Assembly: GCA_038373885.1 (NCBI GenBank)
Contig: JAWZYV010017538.1
Coordinates: 806,001 to 870,000 of the forward strand
DNA length: 64,000 nt
DNA from: Cheiracanthium punctorium
Taxonomy: Eukaryota > Arthropoda > Arachnida > Araneae > Cheiracanthiidae
Reading direction: 5' to 3'
How positions within the stretch are numbered: the first letter of the stretch is position 1; each line of letters opens with the position of its first letter. A program made the translations under genes and the position numbers. Under the pieces are notes generated by a model. It had not been told where the DNA came from and made no database searches. It saw nothing but the letters and a program-made list of their open reading frames with translations. Below are positions 53,901 to 61,846 of this stretch, piece after piece.

Positions 53901-56900
53901 GCAGCAAGAAAATTATCAATTTTGTTGATGTAGGTTAACAATTCTTCCGCATGTTCCAAAGAGGACAGTATTTTCCGCAGCTCACTTACATAATACAAGC
54001 CAGTAGTAACGGTAGGTATAGCTGTCGGTTCCGTTTCTTCGTCCTCCTCTTCTTCGTCGGCATGCTCTTTCTCAATCCCTTCAATCTTGCCATCTGCGAT
54101 TATTTCTTAAGTCCGAATGCTGCAGGTCACAAAGTGATCGTCCACCGTTGTACAATCAGGGAAATTCTCCAATGATTGAAAGTCCTCATCTTCTGGAAGT
54201 GAAGTGACAGCCTGCATTGAATTGTTCCACACATCAAACGCAGCTTTCCAAAAACAGATTTTTATTACATCTGGTTTAATTTCGTCCCAGGCTGCACTGA
54301 TGTAATTTATGGAATCGAAAACATTGACTTTTGTTGAATTGCCACACTCCATATCTATCAAGTATCGCTGAACTAATTTTTTTCGGTATTTTTATTTCAC
54401 AACTTTAATAATGCCTTGGTCTACAGGTTGCAACTTAGATGTTGCATTTGGTGGCAAAAAGACATGTTTTATGTTGGTGACAGGAATGTCTTTCGGGTGC
54501 GCCGGGCAGTTGTCAATGACGAGGATGATTTTTCTCTTTTGCTTACCAAAAAATGTGTCCAAATGTTGAATAAAGTTTGTGAAAAGTTCACTTCTCATCC
54601 AGGCTCGTCTTTGGGAAAGGTAATCACATGGGAATGTACGAACATTTATAACATCTTGGAGACTTACTTTTTCCAATCGCACCTCGAGTGGACTGTAATA
54701 CCTTTCAAAAAGGGTAAAAAACTTCATCAGAAATGTGAGAACAGCATCTTAACCGACGACACAAAGCAGAACAAAAGCGTCTTATCAGGTGGATTTTGGA
54801 TTGATTAGTATAGGAAATGTCCAGGGACTGAAGGAAAAAAGCGTTTTAAGCGGGAAAGCGTCTTAAGCGAGTTTTACTGTATTTGCTATAGAAAATAAAA
54901 TAAGTATGAATGGATAAAAAATCTTAGCTCTTTCAGCTTATTCTTAGTATGACTATTATCGCTACATTGACCATTCCTCCATGAAATTCCTTTTCTGTCA
55001 GCTTTAAGAGTTTAGAAACCTATATGGTATATTTAACACACTACTATTATACACAAGTCCATAGTTCTCAGTTCACATCTGAACAAGAAATTTGGAGGAA
55101 CTGGTAAGGCAGTGTTTTCCAACCTGTGGGGCGCGCCCCCAAGGAGGGCGCAGAGCGTTTGCAGGCGGTGGCGTGAGAAAAACTAAAGAGCAAGTAGTGA
55201 TGCATGTTTTTTAAAAATCATCTTATTTATTCTCATTTTTACTCAAAAATATATCCAATTTTTTTTTTTAAATGTTCATTGAAACTTGACTGATAGCATT
55301 ATTTTGTAGAAAATTCGACTAACTGTTCATTTTTAAAGATTAAAAACTAAATGTATGCTTAAAAATGTGAGGGGGGACGCCACCGTAAGTTAGCCTTTGT
55401 TAGGGGGAGGGGGGCGACGTTAAAAGGTTGAGAACCGCTGTGGTAAGGCTTTGGAGATTTGCAACCACACAATATGTATGGTTTTCATTCAGCAGAAGAC
55501 TATGCTTCAATTTTATTTTATTGATTTTTACAACAGTAGATTTAATTTCAGCTCCATTAAAATGATTTTATTTTAGTTTATCCAGTACATTCTATCCAGA
55601 ATAACCAGTTCTTTCACCAGCTTGAAATAGATAAAATGAATAACTTTATTTGTACAAATACTTTTGAGAATTTGAGTTCAGTGAAAAAAACACATGAAAC
55701 ATTATGGTATAGTTACATTAAAAAATAAAAATAAACTAAATGGGAGGGGGCGGAAAAGAGTGAGAGGTGGGGGGGGGCAGAGAGGGAAAGAGAGAGGGAA
55801 AAAAAACAATTCTGTATTCAACCACTTCAGAGAGTTGATTTGTGACAAATTAAACATATTTTAATTCTTTCATTATTTCTTTTTAGATGTGGGAGAAAGT
55901 ATATAAGCCTTATGCCTACAGGGATGCGTACACGTTCTGTCCTGTGCTGCTGAGGCCAAAAAGCAGGGGGTATCTCAAACTGAGGTCTGCCGACCCCTAC
56001 GATCCTCCTCTCATAGATCCTAGGTACCTCACACATCCTCACGATGTCCTCACTATTGTGGACGGTAAGTATGTTACAATTAAACTCTGCGTCAGTGCAT
56101 TTTAACCCACTGTAGCGCAACCATTTCCCAGTGTCGAAAAAGTGCAGTCATTGCCATCGCACGATTGAACTACCAGCAAGATGGAGGTCGACCGAATCGC
56201 CCACAGCTGCTCACAGCCCGCTGTGTCAAAAATGTTCTTTAGCTCTGGGGTACGCAATGGGTGATTTGATCGACCGCCATCTTGCTGGTAGTTAAATCGT
56301 GCGATGGCACCGGCTGCACTTTTACGACATTGAGCAGTCTATCTATATTCCTCCTCAAGTATGTGGACACATATTGAAATTAGAAAAATGTTACATAGTA
56401 AGCAAGAATGAAGCAGCATATCTTGCTTTTAAATATCACATAAGAAAGCTATGATTCCAATTTCTATACATAAATTTTCGTTTTCAAGTTACTATTTACA
56501 AATTTATTTTTGAATTAACTATCAGATTTACAATGCAAACCATTATTTTTTACTTCCCATTAGACTGTTCAGGACTTTTGTCATACAGCATGCATGATAA
56601 AAATGTACCGTAAACTTCCATTAGAAAATATTTCTGGATGCGGCGAATCTCTGTCACACTAAATATAACCTTCATTTAGTGTGACAGAGTGGGTGACAAG
56701 AGAAAGTGTTCAACTTCTTTTAAGTGAAAAAAAAAAATGTTTCAGCTTTCTGTGATTCCGTACACGCCATGACTTACTATACTTTTAAAATTTATGGTCT
56801 GGTAAACCATGCTCAATTTTAAGTGATGCAGTTATTGCACTATTTATAATTTTTCAGTTAATATTTAAATACTTATACATCAATCAGTTAACCATTTAGC

Positions 56901-59900
56901 TTAGCCTTCGAGCTTCAGTTAATATGTTATGGAAAAAAATTAATAAAAGAAATCTAATGTTAAATCTTGAAATTTTTCTTTTAAACTATCCGTTTTTCGT
57001 TGTAATGTAATTTAATAAGAATTCTCTAAGAATTGGTAAAAAATTATATTTTTACCTTTTTGAAATAACAAATTTAAATAGGAAAATGTTGCAGCTATTG
57101 AACTTTGAAAATTTCAGTTTTGTTTTAATATAGATATGACTCCTTCATACAAAATTTATTATGCTTATAGTTTTCAGATGAAACATCCAGAATTTTAAAT
57201 GAAAATCGATATGCATTTGTTGATAGTTTCTGTCTTTGGCTTTGTAAATAAAATATTTTTCATTGGATAAAATGTACAAATCAAAGACATACTTGATATT
57301 TTACAATAAAAGAATAAATCTGAAAATTTAGCATGTCTCAAATGCTTAGATGTACAGTATATTACAGTTGGTTATTAAAGGTGAGTCTACGATCGTGGGT
57401 ACAAAGTTGGGAGCGGGGGTAAGTTACTCAAAGAGAAATCAGAATTATCAATATAGAATAACAAATGTCGTCTTCATGTATATGTTAATGTATTTTGGAA
57501 AAGGTATTGAAGTAACAGTGAACATTCGACCACTCTTTGTTAAAAATTAATACTTCTTTCAGAGAAAACGCACAACTAAAAATGATATTTTAGAAATTAT
57601 ATTTCATTTTCTGGATCAAATATAAGAGGGGTCAAGCCCAATGAGTTTATAAAATGTAGTTAAGACATTTGAATTTTTTTTCGGAAACCTATACTTTCCC
57701 CAGAAGTTTGTCTCATAACCGTAAAATTAATATCTATAATGCACTTCTTTGCACTTTCTGCCTTTGAAAATTATTCAAATTTGCTTACGTAATGTACAGT
57801 AGAATTTTGCTACAACAATATCTTACAACGCTATTTTTCTCCATTACGATATTTTTTCAAAGTCCTGTCTTAGTTTCCTTTAGATTGATGTAAAGCAGTT
57901 CCCCGTACAGCGATATTCTTTACAATGATAATTATCTCTACAGCGATGGTCATAGTATCCCTTCGAACACAATAATTCTCGCTACTACGATATTTCTTTT
58001 TTCAAAGTCCAACTGATACTTAAGAATTAAACTCCGCACAAAGAAAGTCTAGGTAAAATGTGTTTGGTCCGTTAAATGGTGTTCTCAGGTGACACCTTCT
58101 ACGGAAAAACTTCATCAAAATTCCGGTTTTGAATTGCTGGTTAACAATGGTGATGAGTAAAGGTATTACGAAAAAGTGCATTTCTCGTACTACATTTTAC
58201 AGAAAACTTTTGGGAGTTTAATTTATTTAGATATTAATATTTATTATGTAAATATGCGATAAATATTTATACGCTATAGCATCTCTGTAATTCCGGACAA
58301 GGGAATTTGACTAAAACTAGGGGGTGATGTAAAAATAACTCAACACTATAATATATATAAAGTGGAATGCGAAACACATGTTTATTGCTCGAGTCAGCTC
58401 GAGGAGTGTGCTGAATAAAAGCAGAGTACCTCCTTATACCCCAGATTATAGGATATGAAGAAGAAAATTCTTTTCGTTCCAGTACTGAATCGCTCTATAA
58501 CGATAATTCTTTTTTCAACGATATATTATTTTGACCCCCAAAATATCGTTATAGAGTTATTTCACTGTAGTGAGCTTTGTTGACTTGAAAGCAAACTTTT
58601 TTAAAATATGAATTAGTTAGTTAATCTGGGAGTTTCTCTGTAGTTATATCTTCTTTGTTCTCTCACTCAAGTTAACATATTGCCCTTTTGGTGTTTCTTT
58701 ACTCGGCAAAAGTACCCGCACTGATTTAATGCTTTTTTCTGAATCATCATTTTGCATTCGGTAAAGACTAATGCCCATATCACGCCTTTTCGATATGTTC
58801 AATCTTCAACTCAGATAACTATTTCACTCAACTGGTTTAGCTGGAAAAAGAAGTGAGTGAATCTGTGTTGTCACCGCAACTTCTCCATTTGCTTCCCTGT
58901 GTTTGGTCTGGCGCAAAAATTGAACAAGTCGAACGAAATGCCCAACTTTTCCCCGACTGTCTAGGAAAAGTTGTGGATATCGAACGTACATATCACACAA
59001 GGCTTTTCACCCAAATTTTGTGGAAAACAGTTGAACAAAAGGGTTGCCTGATTCGAAGAGCGAACGTCACGAGAAGGTGTGATATGAGCATGAGAATCTT
59101 CAAAAATTGATTTGTAAAGGTTGTGCTTATATTTCGCTAAATATTAAACAAGTAACATTTCTTAAAGGTGTACCAAAAAACTTGCCCGCAGAAGTTTGAA
59201 GAGAACATTTCTAAGAATAAGCTTAAAAAAAAGAGCTCAAAAATACACTCATGTCCATAAATTAAGGATAATTCAGAATCACACAGAAATTGATCTCTAA
59301 AATAAAAATTTCACCTGTGGAATGATCACACACATCTTGAAGAAGAATATGCAAATTACAGGAAACCACCAGATGGCGTGGATGGTACGTCACAATGACG
59401 AGAGTGTAAGAGAGGGGTATATAAGGAATGGTGGCAAAGAAGTAAAATTGTTCACAAGCGCTGTGAAAGCCTTTCAGTGCAAAAACCGCATAGTTATGAC
59501 ACAAAGGAGGCATTTGGATGATGTTTTACGTGGTAGAATTATCGGACGACTGGAATGTAGACGTACCCAGCTGGAAGAATCCGAGGAACTTGGAATCGCC
59601 CAGAGTGTCATCTCCAGGCTTTGGCAACGATTCCAAGATGATGGTAATGTGAGTAGACGTTACAGCACAGGTCGCCCCCGAGTTACAACGCCGAATGAGG
59701 ACCGCTATTTGGCAGTTACTGCCAAAAGAAACAGACAGAGTACAGCATCAGACCTGTCTCGTCAGCTCTCTTCAGCTACCGGTACGACAGTTTCAAGGCA
59801 GACCGTGTACAGACGCTTAGGGCACATTGGTCTATATGCTCGTAGGCCTGTCAGATGTGTTCCACTTACCGTAACTCACTGTCGCCTGCGATTAACCTGG

Positions 59901-61799
59901 AGTAGAGAGCATGCATTGTGGACACCGCAACAGTGGTCTTGTGTGATGTTTTCCGACGAGTCCAGGTTTAGTTTGGAGTCTGATTCTCGCCGGACATTCA
60001 TCTGGAGAGCGCCAGGTACCCGTTACCACCAAGAGAACACCATTGAAAGACACCGTTACGGTGGTGCAGGATGGCTCGTTTGGGGAGGAATTATTCTTGG
60101 TTCCAGAACTGACCTGCATGTTCAGAGTGTAACGATGACAGGCCACATCTATCGGGATGTCATTCTGGAACAACATGTACGTTTGTTTCGGGGCGCCATG
60201 GATGCTGAATTTGTGTTTATGGATGACAACGCCCGTCCTCACCGTGCAAACATTGTAGACGAATGCCTTCAATCGGAGGATATCACCCGTATGCATTGGC
60301 CAGCATACTCACCGGACTTGAATCCAATAGAGAATGTGTGGGATATGCTTGGCCGACCAATTGCAGCCCGTCAACCCCCTCCCACCTGTCTACCGGAACT
60401 TCGGAGTGCATTGCTTGATGAGTGGTGTAATATTCCCCAAGATCAGATTGATCATTTGATACTCAGCATGCCTAGGCGTTGTCAGGCCTGCATTGCATCG
60501 TCCGGGAGACATACTCCGTATTAGCCATCCTACTAACCATGTTATACTGTTTTTTGTAAATAGGTTCTTTTTTGAAATTTGGTCAAGGGAGTAAAACTTG
60601 CAATTTTTATTAATTATGTCAAACATATAGCATCTTTTTTGCTCTTTACTTTTTGTTTAATAAATAGACTTTACAAATAAGTCAAATTTGTCTTGCTTCT
60701 TTCTCTTTCTTTGTCTGAACTTCATTATCCTTAATTTATGGACATGAGTGTATTAGAGATGAGTTCGGGCTCATTTTTTGAAGCCCGAGCCCGCCCGAGC
60801 CCGAGGACTTTTAATCCAAGCCCGCCCGAGCCCGAGCAATATTATTTAAGCCGGAGCCCGAGCCCGCCCGAGTCCGAAATTTCAGCTAAAGATTAAAAAA
60901 TATTCAATTACTTCATTGATAGAATACAATAAATTTTGCCGTTTATGCAAATCTATTGTATTGAGATGAGACGGGCTCGGGCTGAGCCCGTCTCATCTCT
61001 AGAGTGTATATTAATTCTGAGTTAAGATATTCACCTTAAATGAATGCATGGAAAACATAATTACTAAGAGGAACGGAAGTTTTCTTAATACTCATATATC
61101 TCCTGACTTAGATCAACATTGGATATTGTGATAATAAATTATTCATTTTATTATGTTTTCATAATAATTATTACGGACATTTATTGAAATATCCATGCCC
61201 CAAAATTGCTCTGAATGTGACAACCGGTAAAGAAAAATATAGTTGCAAACTCTCAATGCACTTTCTAATTCTTTATATCCATGTTTATCAAATAATGCCG
61301 GATTTCATGACTAACTAAGTAATATAAGTCGCCGTTCTGAAATACCCAAATAGCTTCACGCACCTTCTAGGCGCCTGTGCCACTGTTTTTTTTTTTTAAT
61401 AAGTACTTTTATTTTCCCCATGAATCACTTTTTAAAATTTGTTTCAAGGAGTATGTTCAATAAAGAAGAAATTTTTCACGAGCCCGAGCCCGCCCGAGCC
61501 CGAACGCAGTTGTGAATTACAGAACCCGAGCCCGGCTCGGGCTCGGGCTGAGCCCGTCTCATCTCTAGAGTGTATATTAATTCTGAGTTAAGATATTCAC
61601 CTTAAATGAATGCATGGAAAACATAATTACTAAGAGGAACGGGAGTTTTCTTAATACTCATATATCTCCTGACTTAGATCAACATTGGATATTGTGATAA
61701 TAAATTATTCATTTTATTATGTTTTCATAATAATTATTACGGACATTTATTGAAATATCCATGCCCCAAAATTGCTCTGAATGTGACAACCGGTAATTT

Positions 61800-61846
<47 letters not shown>

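Noticed and set aside
54416..54808. 130-codon + strand ORF
   Set aside because: Shadow of the Tigger transposase remnant, which reads on the minus strand.
59892..60296. 134-codon minus-strand ORF
   Set aside because: Shadow of the intact Tc1-like transposase on the opposite strand.
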